DNA of 64,000 nt, from NCBI GenBank assembly GCA_002389675.1, contig DGQF01000009.1:64461-128460 (forward strand). Direction: 5' to 3'. Origin of the DNA: Gammaproteobacteria bacterium UBA4421. Its GTDB lineage: Bacteria > Pseudomonadota > Gammaproteobacteria > Pseudomonadales > Azotimanducaceae. Below the pieces are notes generated by a model. The model saw nothing but the letters and a program-made list of their open reading frames with translations. It had not been told where the DNA came from and ran no database searches. Below, in pieces: positions 49,346 to 58,795 of this stretch (position 1 is its first letter; each line of letters begins with the position of its first letter). Both the position numbers and the translations under genes were made by a program.

Positions 49346-49900
49346 TTAGATATCCCATCCTGGCAGATCAGCATCGGGCTGCACACCGAAGCTGTTCAAC
49401 GCCATGGAGACTAGATTGTACTGGCCAACGGTAAACACCAAATCCATCATCTGCTGCGTATCATAATGTTTGGTCAACGCCCCCCAAGTCTCGTCACTCA
49501 CATGTGAATCATGGTGCAACTCGTCAGTCGCCTGCAGCAAGAGTTGATCAAGGCCCCCTAAGCCCGGGGTTTCAGGCCCACTTTTGCACGCATTAATTTC
49601 GTCATCTGTGAGCCCCGCTTGCCGAGCGATAAGTACATGCTGACCCCATTCGTAGCCCGCTTGGCACAGATAACCAATTCGCAGAATCACCAATTCACGA
49701 TCCCGCACGTTGATAGAAGACTTTCCCAGAATATGGTTTGCAAATATCATCCAGCGTTTGGCCAACTCAGGATGGTTCGCCAGCGTCTTAAAGATATTGA
49801 ACGTACGTCCTTGGTCGACAAAGGGTTGCATCAGGGTCTGAGCCTCCTGCGACCATTGATCTGCTTCCAGCGCGGGTATTCTTGGATCCTTTAATCTCAT
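49346..49900 (-). CDS. carboxymuconolactone decarboxylase family protein
   Basis: Start chosen at ATG 49900 (MRLKDPRIPALEA), with GAGGAAAG directly upstream; this gives 184 residues. The CMD/AhpD-like core is INVRDRELVILRIGYLCQAGYEWGQH (about 75-100), with the family's YEWxxH motif. The C-x-x-C pair of AhpD peroxiredoxin-like proteins is reduced to a single Cys, so it is more likely a lactone decarboxylase-like or unknown oxidoreductase than a thiol peroxidase. Divergent from a flavodoxin-like gene (118 bases). Confidence 0.87.
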   Translation of the reverse strand: MRLKDPRIPALEADQWSQEAQTLMQPFVDQGRTFNIFKTLANHPELAKRWMIFANHILGKSSINVRDRELVILRIGYLCQAGYEWGQHVLIARQAGLTDDEINACKSGPETPGLGGLDQLLLQATDELHHDSHVSDETWGALTKHYDTQQMMDLVFTVGQYNLVSMALNSFGVQPDADLPGWDI

Positions 49901-50018
49901 GTCTTTCCTCTTCGTTTGTGCAGCGTTCGCGGTAATATACCCCCCGATTGAGCACACCGCATGCGCATAGACCGTTAAATCCATGCTGACAGTCAAAAAA
50001 GCCCAACCGTGATTCAAC

Positions 50019-50489
50019 ATGAAAAATTTACTGATCGTCTATCACAGCAAAACCGGCAATACGCAGGCACTCGCGGAGGCCGTTAAAGCGGGTGCGCAAC
50101 ACAAAGACGTCATCGCTGTAGGCAAAGTAGAGATTCGATACCTTCAGGCGCGTGCCGCGGGTCCTGACGATTTATTATGGGCCGACGGATTACTGCTCGG
50201 CACACCTGAAAATTTTGGTTACCTTTCCGGTGCACTAAAAGACTTTTTAGATCGCACGTTTTATGAGGTGGAAGGCAAGCTTAAACCGCTTCCTTACGCG
50301 CTGTTTATCTCTGCGGGTAACGACGGTAGTGGCGCCGCAAAAGCAATGGAGCGCATTGCTAATGGCTACCCGTTTATCGAAGTTCAAAAACCCGTTATTT
50401 GTCGCGGTAACGTCGATGCCCAGGCCTTGAACAAATGTCATGCTCTGGGTATGACTTTGGCCGCTGGCATTGCAATGGGTATCTTTTAA
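50019..50489 (+). CDS. flavodoxin-like FMN-binding protein (NAD(P)H oxidoreductase family)
   Basis: A 156-residue protein with a flavodoxin fold start LLIVYHSKTGNTQALAEAV (residues 4-22), where HSKTGNT is the FMN phosphate loop, followed by LWADGLLLGTPENFGYLSGALKDFLDR (about 53-79) for the second loop. It resembles WrbA/flavodoxin-like NAD(P)H oxidoreductases with unknown partner. The following FemAB-like gene begins 38 bases after its stop. Confidence 0.88.
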   Translation: MKNLLIVYHSKTGNTQALAEAVKAGAQHKDVIAVGKVEIRYLQARAAGPDDLLWADGLLLGTPENFGYLSGALKDFLDRTFYEVEGKLKPLPYALFISAGNDGSGAAKAMERIANGYPFIEVQKPVICRGNVDAQALNKCHALGMTLAAGIAMGIF

Positions 50490-50527
50490 GTCTTACCCTT
50501 ACTCTTTGCTCATTGCAGGCCCGACGT

Positions 50528-51724
50528 TTGACTACCATTACCGCAAAAATTTTACACCAAATCAGTGAAATCGCTGCTCATGAGTGGGACGCCTGCAATG
50601 CGGCTCGACCTTATACACCTTTTTTGTCCCACAAATTTCTAAACGCGTTGGAGGTCAGTGGCAGCGTGAGCACCGCCACCGGATGGCAACCCTTTCACCT
50701 GGTAGTGGAAGAAGATCAACACATCATCGGTGTCGTCCCGATGTATCTTAAAAATCATTCGCAGGGAGAATACGTTTTTGACTACGGATGGGCTGATGCA
50801 TGGCAACGCGCCGGCGGCAACTATTACCCCAAGATGCAAATCAGTGTTCCTTTCACGCCCGCAACCGGGCCACGATTGTTAACCAAAAAACCAGGCGCAG
50901 CTCATGAGCGCTTACTGCTCGACGCCGCCATGCAGGTTGCCGAGCAGGTCGAGGTCTCCTCAATACACCTGACTTTCATGGAGCAAGGTCAGTGGCAAAC
51001 TGCGGCAGAGGCCGGGTTTCTCAAACGTCTGGATCAACAGTTTCATTGGCATAATGGCGGCTATGTCGATTTCGACGATTTTCTGTCAGCCCTAGCCTCC
51101 AAAAAACGCAAAAATATCAAACGCGAGCGACGCGACGCACTCGCCACGGGCATCACCATCGAATGGGTCACCGGGGCTGAGATCAACGAGACACATTGGG
51201 ACGCATTCTATCGTTTTTATACTGATACTGGCTCACGGAAATACGGCAGTCCCTATTTAACTCGGGAATTTTTTTCTATTGCAGGCCAAGTGATGCCCGA
51301 GGATATTTTACTCATCATGGCCAAACGTGAAGGTCGATATATCGCAGGCGCGATCAACTTCATTGGACAGGAGACTCTGTTTGGGCGCAATTGGGGCTGC
51401 ATCGAAGACCACCCTTTTTTGCATTTTGAGGTTTGCTATTACCAAGCCATCGATTTTGCCATTAACCGCGGGCTGAAAAAAGTTGAAGCGGGTGCACAAG
51501 GCGGGCATAAAATCGCTCGCGGCTACCTCCCACAGGCCACCTACAGCGCGCATTGGATTGCAGATGCCAATTTTCGAGAAGCCGTGTCGCGGTTTGTTGA
51601 TGATGAACGACGCTACGTCACAGCGGATATCGCCCACGTAGAGGCCCATACCCCCTTCAAAGCTTCAACTGACCTCGATCAACTGCGCGCTTTTGACCTG
51701 CAAACTCGCCCCACGAACACCTAA
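50528..51724 (+). CDS. FemAB-like GNAT protein (DUF482/peptidogalycan biosynthesis family)
   Basis: Start chosen at TTG 50528 (MTTITAKILHQ), giving 398 residues; ATG 50435 would overlap the upstream gene by 55 bases in another frame. The family pattern is visible: FLSHKFLNALEVSGSVSTATGWQPFHLVV, then YVFDYGWADAWQRAGGNYYPKMQISVPFTPATGPRLL, SKKRKNIKRERR and the closing FNWG-type segment L-F-G-R-N-W-G (about 305). These are double-GNAT proteins assigned by family only; the substrate is unknown. Its stop overlaps the convergent DUF3014 gene by 4 bases. Confidence 0.88.
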   Translation: MTTITAKILHQISEIAAHEWDACNAARPYTPFLSHKFLNALEVSGSVSTATGWQPFHLVVEEDQHIIGVVPMYLKNHSQGEYVFDYGWADAWQRAGGNYYPKMQISVPFTPATGPRLLTKKPGAAHERLLLDAAMQVAEQVEVSSIHLTFMEQGQWQTAAEAGFLKRLDQQFHWHNGGYVDFDDFLSALASKKRKNIKRERRDALATGITIEWVTGAEINETHWDAFYRFYTDTGSRKYGSPYLTREFFSIAGQVMPEDILLIMAKREGRYIAGAINFIGQETLFGRNWGCIEDHPFLHFEVCYYQAIDFAINRGLKKVEAGAQGGHKIARGYLPQATYSAHWIADANFREAVSRFVDDERRYVTADIAHVEAHTPFKASTDLDQLRAFDLQTRPTNT

Positions 51725-52530
51725 GGCGCTGGGTAAGCTGCCGCGAATTGAGCAACATAAGACTGCACTCTGCTGACCCGCTGCGGGCCCATGCGCAAAA
51801 GCTGTTTTTCAAATGACGGCAAAGCTTCAAGCTCTGCATCAGCATAGATGTAAATCACGCTGGGCCGCAGCAATTCAATATCTTTGTCTATCACTGGCAC
51901 TTGGTGGACCCGCTGCACTACCGCGTGAACCAGTGCCGCCATGTCAACAGGTTCTCCGACCTCCTCCAAAGCCTGCTCTACTAGCGGCTGCACGCGCCTG
52001 AGGATCGCCGCCAGCTCGGCGGGCGGAATCGACTCAAGCACATCTATCCATAGCTCAAAGCGCAGATAACTTACAGGATCAACAAATATTTTCTCGCCTA
52101 TCTCGCGCACGGAATAGGCTTCGAAAGGACCTAAAAATGCCAACTGTCTGCGTGGCATTTGCCCGGCAGCCGCATTTAGCAGAACCACACTCGCTCGCGC
52201 TATCAGATCACTAGGCTGCAGCACTACCGCAGGGAGTGACCAATTCGCAACCTGCTCAAGCAACCAGGCATCACTGTCTTGCAGGCGAGGCAAAGGCGGC
52301 ATTGGAATTGACTCTTGGGGTCGTGTGCTGTCTGGCCTTGCATCACCCATTTGATCCACCGGCTCTGCTGCGACCGGGTCCGCCCGTGGCGGCTCGTCAC
52401 CGGTCGGTTCAAGCACAGCCGGCAAAGGTGATGCCTCAGGCATCACCTTTGCCGGCTGCATCGCGAAAAAACCAACGACTACCAAAGCACAAAGCAACAA
52501 AACAATTCCAACACGGTATACAGGCTGCAT
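51721..52530 (-). CDS. DUF3014 domain-containing membrane-anchored protein
   Basis: Start chosen at ATG 52530 (MQPVYRVGIVLLL), giving 269 residues; 20 earlier codons are possible. One N-terminal transmembrane segment (about 6-23) precedes a Pro/Glu/Asp-rich linker (to about 85) and the DUF3014 domain (DSDAWLLEQVANWSLP, then R-P-S-V-I-Y-I-Y-A-D-A-E-L-E-A-L and KQLLRMGPQRVSRVQSYV near the end). Function unknown. A 43-bp perfect palindrome is embedded in frame at residues 25-39, just after the membrane segment. Confidence 0.82.
   Translation of the reverse strand: MQPVYRVGIVLLLCALVVVGFFAMQPAKVMPEASPLPAVLEPTGDEPPRADPVAAEPVDQMGDARPDSTRPQESIPMPPLPRLQDSDAWLLEQVANWSLPAVVLQPSDLIARASVVLLNAAAGQMPRRQLAFLGPFEAYSVREIGEKIFVDPVSYLRFELWIDVLESIPPAELAAILRRVQPLVEQALEEVGEPVDMAALVHAVVQRVHQVPVIDKDIELLRPSVIYIYADAELEALPSFEKQLLRMGPQRVSRVQSYVAQFAAAYPAP
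52416..52458. repeat. perfect 43-bp palindrome inside the DUF3014 gene
   Basis: Two 20-base arms (52416-52435 and 52439-52458) are exact inverse complements around a three-base centre TCA; the next outward bases (A and C) do not pair. The hairpin would be very stable in mRNA. It encodes Q-P-A-K-V-M-P-E-A-S-P-L-P-A-V in the DUF3014 protein. The pattern resembles small palindromic elements inserted in frame in coding regions of other bacteria, such as Rickettsia palindromic elements; I found no second copy in the window. Confidence 0.9.
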
Positions 52531-52682
52531 CACGGTAGTCTCTTGTTGAACGACACCTCTTTTTGTACCTTTTGTCGAACAATAGTTCAATCAACCCGCA
52601 CCTGCACACCGGATAATTCACGCCGTTTGAATTATGATAGGGATGCTTAAAACTCGGCTTCAATAACCATAACGGATCTGTC

Positions 52683-54071
52683 ATGTCGGAAACCAAGATC
52701 GCCTCCATTAAACAATTACTGACTCATAAAATCGCCATAGGTGAGCACGTCGAAATACGCGGTTGGGTCAGGTCAAAACGCACGTCCAAAGGAGGGTTCT
52801 CATTCATCCACCTACACGACGGCTCCTGCTTTGACAGCATTCAGGCAGTCGCTGATGGGGCACTGCCCAACTACGAACAGGACATTTGCGAATTGGTGAC
52901 GGGTTGCGCTGTTACCCTCAAAGGAGAACTTGTCGCATCACAAGGCAAAGGCCAAGATCGCGAAATTCAAGCGACACAGGTGAACGTTATTGGCTGGGTT
53001 GACGATCCAGAAACCTATCCCATCAGCAAGAAACGCCACAGTTTCGAATATTTACGGACCGTTGCTCATCTTCGACCACGTACCAATACATTTGGCGCTA
53101 TGACGCGAGTTCGCCACCGGATCGCGCAAGCGGTTCACCGCTACTTTGACGAAGCCGGCTTTTTTTGGGTCAATACCCCTATCATCACCGGTAGCGATTG
53201 CGAAGGTGCGGGTGAACTGTTTCGAGTCTCGACCCTCGACCACATCAACCAACCGGGGCAAGACGCCTCCCGCGACTTTTTTGGTAAACCTACTTTTTTA
53301 ACCGTGTCCGGCCAACTCAACGCCGAAAGTTACGCCTGCGCCCTGAGCAAGGTCTATACCTTTGGCCCCACATTCCGAGCAGAAAACTCAAACACCAGCC
53401 GCCATCTTGCTGAGTTTTGGATGATCGAACCTGAGGTCGCTTTCGCGAACTTGAACAATAATGCCCAATTGGCCGAGCATTTCCTCCAACACATCATTCG
53501 ACAAATTCTGGAGCGGTGCGAGGATGATTTGGCGTTTTTCGCACAACATATCGACAACACAATTTTGACACGGTTGGACCACGTGGCGTCTACACCTTTC
53601 ACGCTAATGTCTTACACCGATGCCATTGAAATCCTCGACAAATCGGGCAAGAAGTTTGAATTTCCGCTGACTTGGGGTGCCGACTTGCAGTCTGAACATG
53701 AACGTTTCTTAACCGAACACATTGTTGGCGGACCGGTAGTTGTCACCGACTACCCAAAAGACATCAAGGCTTTCTACATGCGATTGAACGACGACGAAAA
53801 AACCGTTGCGGCCATGGATGTTCTCGTTCCCGGCATAGGCGAGATCATCGGCGGCAGCCAGAGAGAAGAACGAATTGAAGTTCTAGATCGACGCATAGAT
53901 GACCACATTAAAGAAGAACTCTGGTGGTACCGAGACTTACGCCGCTACGGTACAGTACCTCACGCCGGATTTGGACTGGGCTTTGAACGCTTGGTGCTCT
54001 ATCTCACCGGCATGGATAATATTCGCGACGCAATTCCGTTTCCCCGGGTCCCCAATGGCGCCAATTTCTAA
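52683..54071 (+). CDS. asnS: asparaginyl-tRNA synthetase
   Basis: A 462-residue class IIb synthetase (Escherichia 466). N-terminal OB-fold anticodon domain (about 18-110, [20 protein letters not shown]), then the class II motifs: motif 2 [20 protein letters not shown] (about 224-243) and motif 3 [21 protein letters not shown] near the C-terminus (about 427-447). It charges tRNA-Asn. The ABC transporter pair follows 12 bases later. Confidence 0.97.
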   Translation: MSETKIASIKQLLTHKIAIGEHVEIRGWVRSKRTSKGGFSFIHLHDGSCFDSIQAVADGALPNYEQDICELVTGCAVTLKGELVASQGKGQDREIQATQVNVIGWVDDPETYPISKKRHSFEYLRTVAHLRPRTNTFGAMTRVRHRIAQAVHRYFDEAGFFWVNTPIITGSDCEGAGELFRVSTLDHINQPGQDASRDFFGKPTFLTVSGQLNAESYACALSKVYTFGPTFRAENSNTSRHLAEFWMIEPEVAFANLNNNAQLAEHFLQHIIRQILERCEDDLAFFAQHIDNTILTRLDHVASTPFTLMSYTDAIEILDKSGKKFEFPLTWGADLQSEHERFLTEHIVGGPVVVTDYPKDIKAFYMRLNDDEKTVAAMDVLVPGIGEIIGGSQREERIEVLDRRIDDHIKEELWWYRDLRRYGTVPHAGFGLGFERLVLYLTGMDNIRDAIPFPRVPNGANF

Positions 54072-54083
54072 GGTGAATTAACC

Positions 54084-55844
54084 ATGTTTGCTTCGATCTG
54101 GCGGTTACGCCACTTCACCCGACCATATCAAAAGCAACTCTACTTTGGCGTTGGGGCATTTGGTGTCGCACGCTTCTTCGAGTCAATGGTGCCTTTTCTG
54201 ACTGCGGCTGCGATCAACCAAATGACAAACGGCGACTATGACGTGATGTGGCCGGTTTTGGGCATCATAGGTGCGGTGATTATGCGTTATACCGTCGTCA
54301 CTACCGCAAGATTTGCCGTACGCAAAGTAGGCTTGAGCGTCGCCTTTGATTTGCGACAGCGTTTATACAGCTCGCTACAAAATCAGGGTGCTGAATTTTT
54401 TTCGCAGCATAGTATTGGCGATATGATGACGCGCGCCATTGCCGACATCTCGCTCATTCAAAGACTCATTTCGATGGGCACTATTCTTCTGGTGATCTTG
54501 GTCTATGCCTCACTGTTCGGCTTTGCCTTCATGATCTACTTCTCGCCCCTGTTAACTCTGCTACTGCTGCCTCCCATGCCCTTCATTTTTTGGTACGCCC
54601 GGTATTCCTCGCGGCAAATGGGGGTGGCCTCCAAAAGAGTACAAGACCAACTCTCCGAACTCGGTACGCAGGTTCAAGAGAATCTGAGCGGCATCCGCAC
54701 CATTCAAGCCATGGTCCAAGAAACACGTGAGATCCGTCGATTTGCACAGACTAATCAAGCCTATGCTGACGCGTTTTATCTACAAGACCGCATCAATTCT
54801 GCAATGACCGCATGGATGCCCAGCTTGGCGGCCATCTGCTCGCTCACCATCCTCAGCTATGGCGGTTATTTAGTGCTCAATGGTGAGATGCCTCTAGGCA
54901 ACTTCGTGGCTTTTTTTATGTTTGTTAGCATGGTTGTGCAGCCTTTTCGTGTTGCCGGATTCATTGTCAACCTTGTGCAACGCGCAGCGGTTGCCAGCGA
55001 CCGGTTATTCGAAGTCATTGAGCTTGATCCAGAGATCGCTGACACGCCCAGCGGACGCACACCAAGCGTTCTCTCCGGCGAGATCACTATCAACCATCTC
55101 ACCTATTGTTACCCAAACAGCACGCAGAAAGTCTTGGACGATCTCAACCTGCACATCAAGCCTGGTCAGACCGTCGCCATCATGGGACGAGTGGGCGCCG
55201 GCAAAACCACATTTTTGAAACTGCTGGTACGATTGCTGGATGACAAATCTCAAAGCGTCATCATCGATGGCTGCAATATCCAAGACTATCCTCTTGCCCA
55301 GATTCGCGCGCAAATTGCTCTGGTGCCACAAGACCCCTTTCTGTTTGGCGAACCCCTCAAAGACAACCTGACCTACGACGACCCCAATCGCGCCTTAGAG
55401 GCCATTTGGAATGCAGCCACCTCGGCAGACTTACAGCACACGATTGAGCAGTTCCCCGACCAATTGGATACCTTGGTAGGGGAGCGTGGCGTCACCCTTT
55501 CGGGCGGCCAAAAGCAACGCGCGACACTGGCGCGCGGTCTAATACGCCATGCACCGGTGTTGATACTCGATGATTGCTTTTCTGCCGTAGACACTCAAAC
55601 AGAGGAACACATCCTCTCGGAGCTCAAGCGACTGCGGCGCACTCAGACCACACTATTGGTCTCTCACCGGGTTAGCACGGCACGCCATGCCCATCGAATT
55701 ATCGTGTTGCAGGATGGCAAAATCATGGAGAGCGGCACGCATGACGACCTGGTAGCAGCCAACGGATACTACGCCGAACTAGAGCGCGTTCAGCGTGAAG
55801 GCGCTGAAAATCAAAACTTTGAGCAGGCACGGTCTGCCCAATGA
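54084..55844 (+). CDS. ABC exporter half-transporter with degenerate Walker B (MdlA-like)
   Basis: A 586-residue fused permease-ATPase. Six transmembrane segments (about 20-300) precede the nucleotide-binding domain: Walker A GRVGAGKTTFLKLL (about 370-383), signature LSGGQKQR (about 472), Walker B LILDDCFSAVD (about 493). The residue after Walker B is Asp instead of the catalytic Glu, marking a degenerate site as in MdlA, TmrB or BmrC. It overlaps the start of the second half-transporter (ATGA). Confidence 0.9.
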   Translation: MFASIWRLRHFTRPYQKQLYFGVGAFGVARFFESMVPFLTAAAINQMTNGDYDVMWPVLGIIGAVIMRYTVVTTARFAVRKVGLSVAFDLRQRLYSSLQNQGAEFFSQHSIGDMMTRAIADISLIQRLISMGTILLVILVYASLFGFAFMIYFSPLLTLLLLPPMPFIFWYARYSSRQMGVASKRVQDQLSELGTQVQENLSGIRTIQAMVQETREIRRFAQTNQAYADAFYLQDRINSAMTAWMPSLAAICSLTILSYGGYLVLNGEMPLGNFVAFFMFVSMVVQPFRVAGFIVNLVQRAAVASDRLFEVIELDPEIADTPSGRTPSVLSGEITINHLTYCYPNSTQKVLDDLNLHIKPGQTVAIMGRVGAGKTTFLKLLVRLLDDKSQSVIIDGCNIQDYPLAQIRAQIALVPQDPFLFGEPLKDNLTYDDPNRALEAIWNAATSADLQHTIEQFPDQLDTLVGERGVTLSGGQKQRATLARGLIRHAPVLILDDCFSAVDTQTEEHILSELKRLRRTQTTLLVSHRVSTARHAHRIIVLQDGKIMESGTHDDLVAANGYYAELERVQREGAENQNFEQARSAQ

Positions 55845-57751
55845 AAACCCACAAAATGCCCGAACGCGACTATACGATGTTTGAAGCAGACCTTAGCGGT
55901 TCTGCGTTAAACGTAAAATTACTGCGTCGCTTGTTAAATTGGCTCAAACCTTATAAATCTGAGCTGGTGCTGAGCAGCGTGCTGGTGTTAGTTGCATCCA
56001 CCCTTCAGGTCCTTTTGCCTATCATCATTTCACTTGTTGCAATTGACCATATCATTCGCGGCGAATCCGATGCCGACACACCTGATTTTGGGTTAATCGA
56101 ATTAAACACTTATTTGGCGCAACATAGCGGATTACCCCCGCTGATGATCGCTTGCCTGTTGTATGCCGTCATTCAAATCGCGTGGGCATTTACGGGCCAT
56201 GCCCATCGAATCTCGCTCAGCCGTGCAGTCATTAACGGCCTGCGAGATTTACGCCTTGACCTGTTCACCCATTTGGAAACCCGTCCTTCGTCTTTCTACG
56301 ACCGGGTTGCCGTTGGACGCGTTATGACGCGCGTCACCAACGACGTCGAAGCTCTGTATGAATTGCTGCGCGGATTGGGCAGCCTTATCGGCGAATTTGT
56401 ACCTTTTTTTGTCGCCTTAACCGTCATGCTGGCCATAGACGCACAGTTAACGCTTTTGCTGCTGTTGGGGCTGCCTATATTGACGGCGGCCACCTACTAC
56501 TTCAGACGGATCACCCGCCATCTGTTTCGTCAGGTTCGCCAGACGTTATCAGCCCTTAATCAAAACCTGCAGGAAAATCTCGCCGGCCTGCAGGTGGTTC
56601 AACTGTCTGACCGTCAAGATTTTAACCTCAATCGCTATACACAACTGAACACTAAAAATCGCAATTTCGAATTGCGCTCGGCTCGGGTGGAAACGTTATA
56701 CGGGGCATTCAACGACAGTCTTGCCCACATGGCCATTGGCTGCATCATCTGGTACGGCGCCAGCCACGTGAGCACCCTCTCGATGACCCTAGGTGAGGTT
56801 ATTTTATTTACCCAGTTCATTGGCATGCTGTTCCACCCTATTGTTGTTTTGGGCGAACAAACCAACATTTTGTTTCGCGCAATGGCCAGTGGTGAGCGTA
56901 TCTTTCAAGCCATCGACTGGGATGAGAAAATTCACGAGCCCGGTCAGGCACTCGCACTACCCAAGCGCCTTCGGGGAGAAGTTAAATTTGAGCATTTGAA
57001 TTTCGCCTATGACGTCGGTGCGCCCGTTTTACAGGACGTCACATTCACCATTCATGCAGGGGAAAAATTAGCCATAGTGGGGCCTACTGGATCAGGCAAA
57101 AGCACCTTAATTCGCTTGCTCAGCCGATTCTACGACTTTTCCAATGGCCAGATATTTCTAGATGGGATCGACCTGAATCATTTGCACAGCCATGATTTAC
57201 GCCGCCGTGTAGGGGTAGTCATGCAGGATTTCCATATTTTCTCAGGCAGCATTTACGACAATATCGCATTAGGCAACCCGGCAATCACTCGCCAGCGAGC
57301 TATCGATGCGGCGAGCACCGTGAACGCACATCATTTCATTAGCGCACTGCCAGAGGGTTATGACACCGAACTGACCGAGCGCGGCCAGAATCTATCTCAA
57401 GGCCAACGACAATTGCTCGCGTTTGCCCGCGTTTTAGCCGCTGATCCTGAAATACTTGTTTTAGATGAAGCGACCGCTAATATTGACACAGAAACAGAAC
57501 TGCTGATTCAGGATGCACTTACTCAACTGACAAAAGACCGAACCTCAATATTGATCGCACATCGCCTGCAGACCATTCAAGAGGCTGATCGCGTACTGGT
57601 TCTCAGCCAAGGGCGCATCGAAGAAATAGGCACACATGATGATCTGTTGGGCGCTGGCGGCCTATATTCGACGTTACACAGTTTACAGTTTCAAGATAAA
57701 TTGCCTGAGTCAACGACTAACCAAGAGCATCAACTCGATGCCCAAGAGTAA
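55841..57751 (+). CDS. ABC exporter half-transporter with canonical ATP site (MdlB-like)
   Basis: A 636-residue fused permease-ATPase. Six transmembrane segments lie in about 35-330. The nucleotide-binding domain has Walker A GPTGSGKSTLIRLL (about 411-424), signature LSQGQRQLLAFARVLA (about 517-532) and Walker B ILVLDEATANIDTETE (about 540), including the catalytic Glu. With the upstream half it should form a heterodimeric exporter of the MdlAB kind; the substrate (lipid, drug or peptide) is unknown. Confidence 0.9.
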   Translation: MKTHKMPERDYTMFEADLSGSALNVKLLRRLLNWLKPYKSELVLSSVLVLVASTLQVLLPIIISLVAIDHIIRGESDADTPDFGLIELNTYLAQHSGLPPLMIACLLYAVIQIAWAFTGHAHRISLSRAVINGLRDLRLDLFTHLETRPSSFYDRVAVGRVMTRVTNDVEALYELLRGLGSLIGEFVPFFVALTVMLAIDAQLTLLLLLGLPILTAATYYFRRITRHLFRQVRQTLSALNQNLQENLAGLQVVQLSDRQDFNLNRYTQLNTKNRNFELRSARVETLYGAFNDSLAHMAIGCIIWYGASHVSTLSMTLGEVILFTQFIGMLFHPIVVLGEQTNILFRAMASGERIFQAIDWDEKIHEPGQALALPKRLRGEVKFEHLNFAYDVGAPVLQDVTFTIHAGEKLAIVGPTGSGKSTLIRLLSRFYDFSNGQIFLDGIDLNHLHSHDLRRRVGVVMQDFHIFSGSIYDNIALGNPAITRQRAIDAASTVNAHHFISALPEGYDTELTERGQNLSQGQRQLLAFARVLAADPEILVLDEATANIDTETELLIQDALTQLTKDRTSILIAHRLQTIQEADRVLVLSQGRIEEIGTHDDLLGAGGLYSTLHSLQFQDKLPESTTNQEHQLDAQE

Positions 57752-57760
57752 CCCCAAACC

Positions 57761-58768
57761 ATGAATGATGCGCTCGACCCCCCCTCTAAAACCAGTGGCC
57801 AAAAGTTCACCACCGAGCTGGGCGTGGTCGCCATTAAAGACGGCGTCAAAACCAACGCAAATGCGAACATTGCGTCGCATCGCAAGCCACCTTGGTTGCG
57901 CGTCAGAGTTGGCGGCGGACAACGATATCAAGCCGTTAAGCAGACCGTTCACGAACACCAACTGGCAACCGTCTGCGAGGAATCTCACTGCCCCAATATA
58001 GGGGAATGCTGGAGCCACGGCACAGCCACCATTATGCTCATGGGCGCAGTCTGCACGCGCGCCTGTAAATTCTGCGCGGTGGACACCGGCAATCCTAAAG
58101 GCTGGCTCGATCCTAATGAACCCGGCAATGCAGCTCGATCTGTCCAACTCATGGGGCTTAATTACGTTGTATTGACTTCCGTCGATCGCGATGATTTGGA
58201 CGATGGCGGCGCACAACATTACGCTGACTGTGTTTCCGCCATTAAGCTGGCCAACCCCAATACCGCCGTAGAGGCGCTCACGCCAGACTTTAGCGGCGCC
58301 CACAACGCTATCCGCACTGTTGTCCAGTCTGGTCTAGATGTATTCGCGCAAAACGTTGAAACAGTAAGCAGACTTACCCATCAGGTCAGAGATATCCGAG
58401 CGGGCTATCAACAAACCCTCGACGTGTTGGCCTACGCAAAAACAGTTGCCCCTAAGGTGCTGACCAAATCCAGCATCATGGTCGGTATCGGTGAGCAAGA
58501 CGCTGAAATTCAGACCACATTGGCCGATCTTCGCGCTCATCAGGTTGATATCGTGACACTTGGACAATATCTGCGTCCAACCCAGAATCATTTACCGGTG
58601 GAACGCTGGGTTACCCCTGAACAGTTCAATATGTATCGCCAATGGGGGCTGGATATGGGATTTATGGAAGTGGCTTCCGGTCCGCTGGTGCGCTCAAGCT
58701 ATCGAGCAGACCGCGTTTTTGAAAAGAACAACTTGGGACTCAATACCATCGCCGTAAAAACACTTTAA
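57761..58768 (+). CDS. lipA: lipoyl synthase
   Basis: A 335-residue radical-SAM enzyme that inserts sulfur into octanoyl groups to make lipoate. Two iron-sulfur clusters are marked: the auxiliary [12 protein letters not shown] (about 72-83) and the radical-[11 protein letters not shown] (about 98-105), with the closing R-S-S-Y (about 315). LipB is not next to it here, unlike in Escherichia. It follows the ABC pair by 9 bases. Confidence 0.96.
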   Translation: MNDALDPPSKTSGQKFTTELGVVAIKDGVKTNANANIASHRKPPWLRVRVGGGQRYQAVKQTVHEHQLATVCEESHCPNIGECWSHGTATIMLMGAVCTRACKFCAVDTGNPKGWLDPNEPGNAARSVQLMGLNYVVLTSVDRDDLDDGGAQHYADCVSAIKLANPNTAVEALTPDFSGAHNAIRTVVQSGLDVFAQNVETVSRLTHQVRDIRAGYQQTLDVLAYAKTVAPKVLTKSSIMVGIGEQDAEIQTTLADLRAHQVDIVTLGQYLRPTQNHLPVERWVTPEQFNMYRQWGLDMGFMEVASGPLVRSSYRADRVFEKNNLGLNTIAVKTL

Positions 58769-58795
58769 ACCACCGCAAGCGCCTTTGTGCAACAA

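Noticed and set aside
50435..50527. ATG 50435 as start of the FemAB-like gene
   Set aside because: It overlaps the flavodoxin-like gene by 55 bases and adds residues without family similarity; TTG 50528 fits better.
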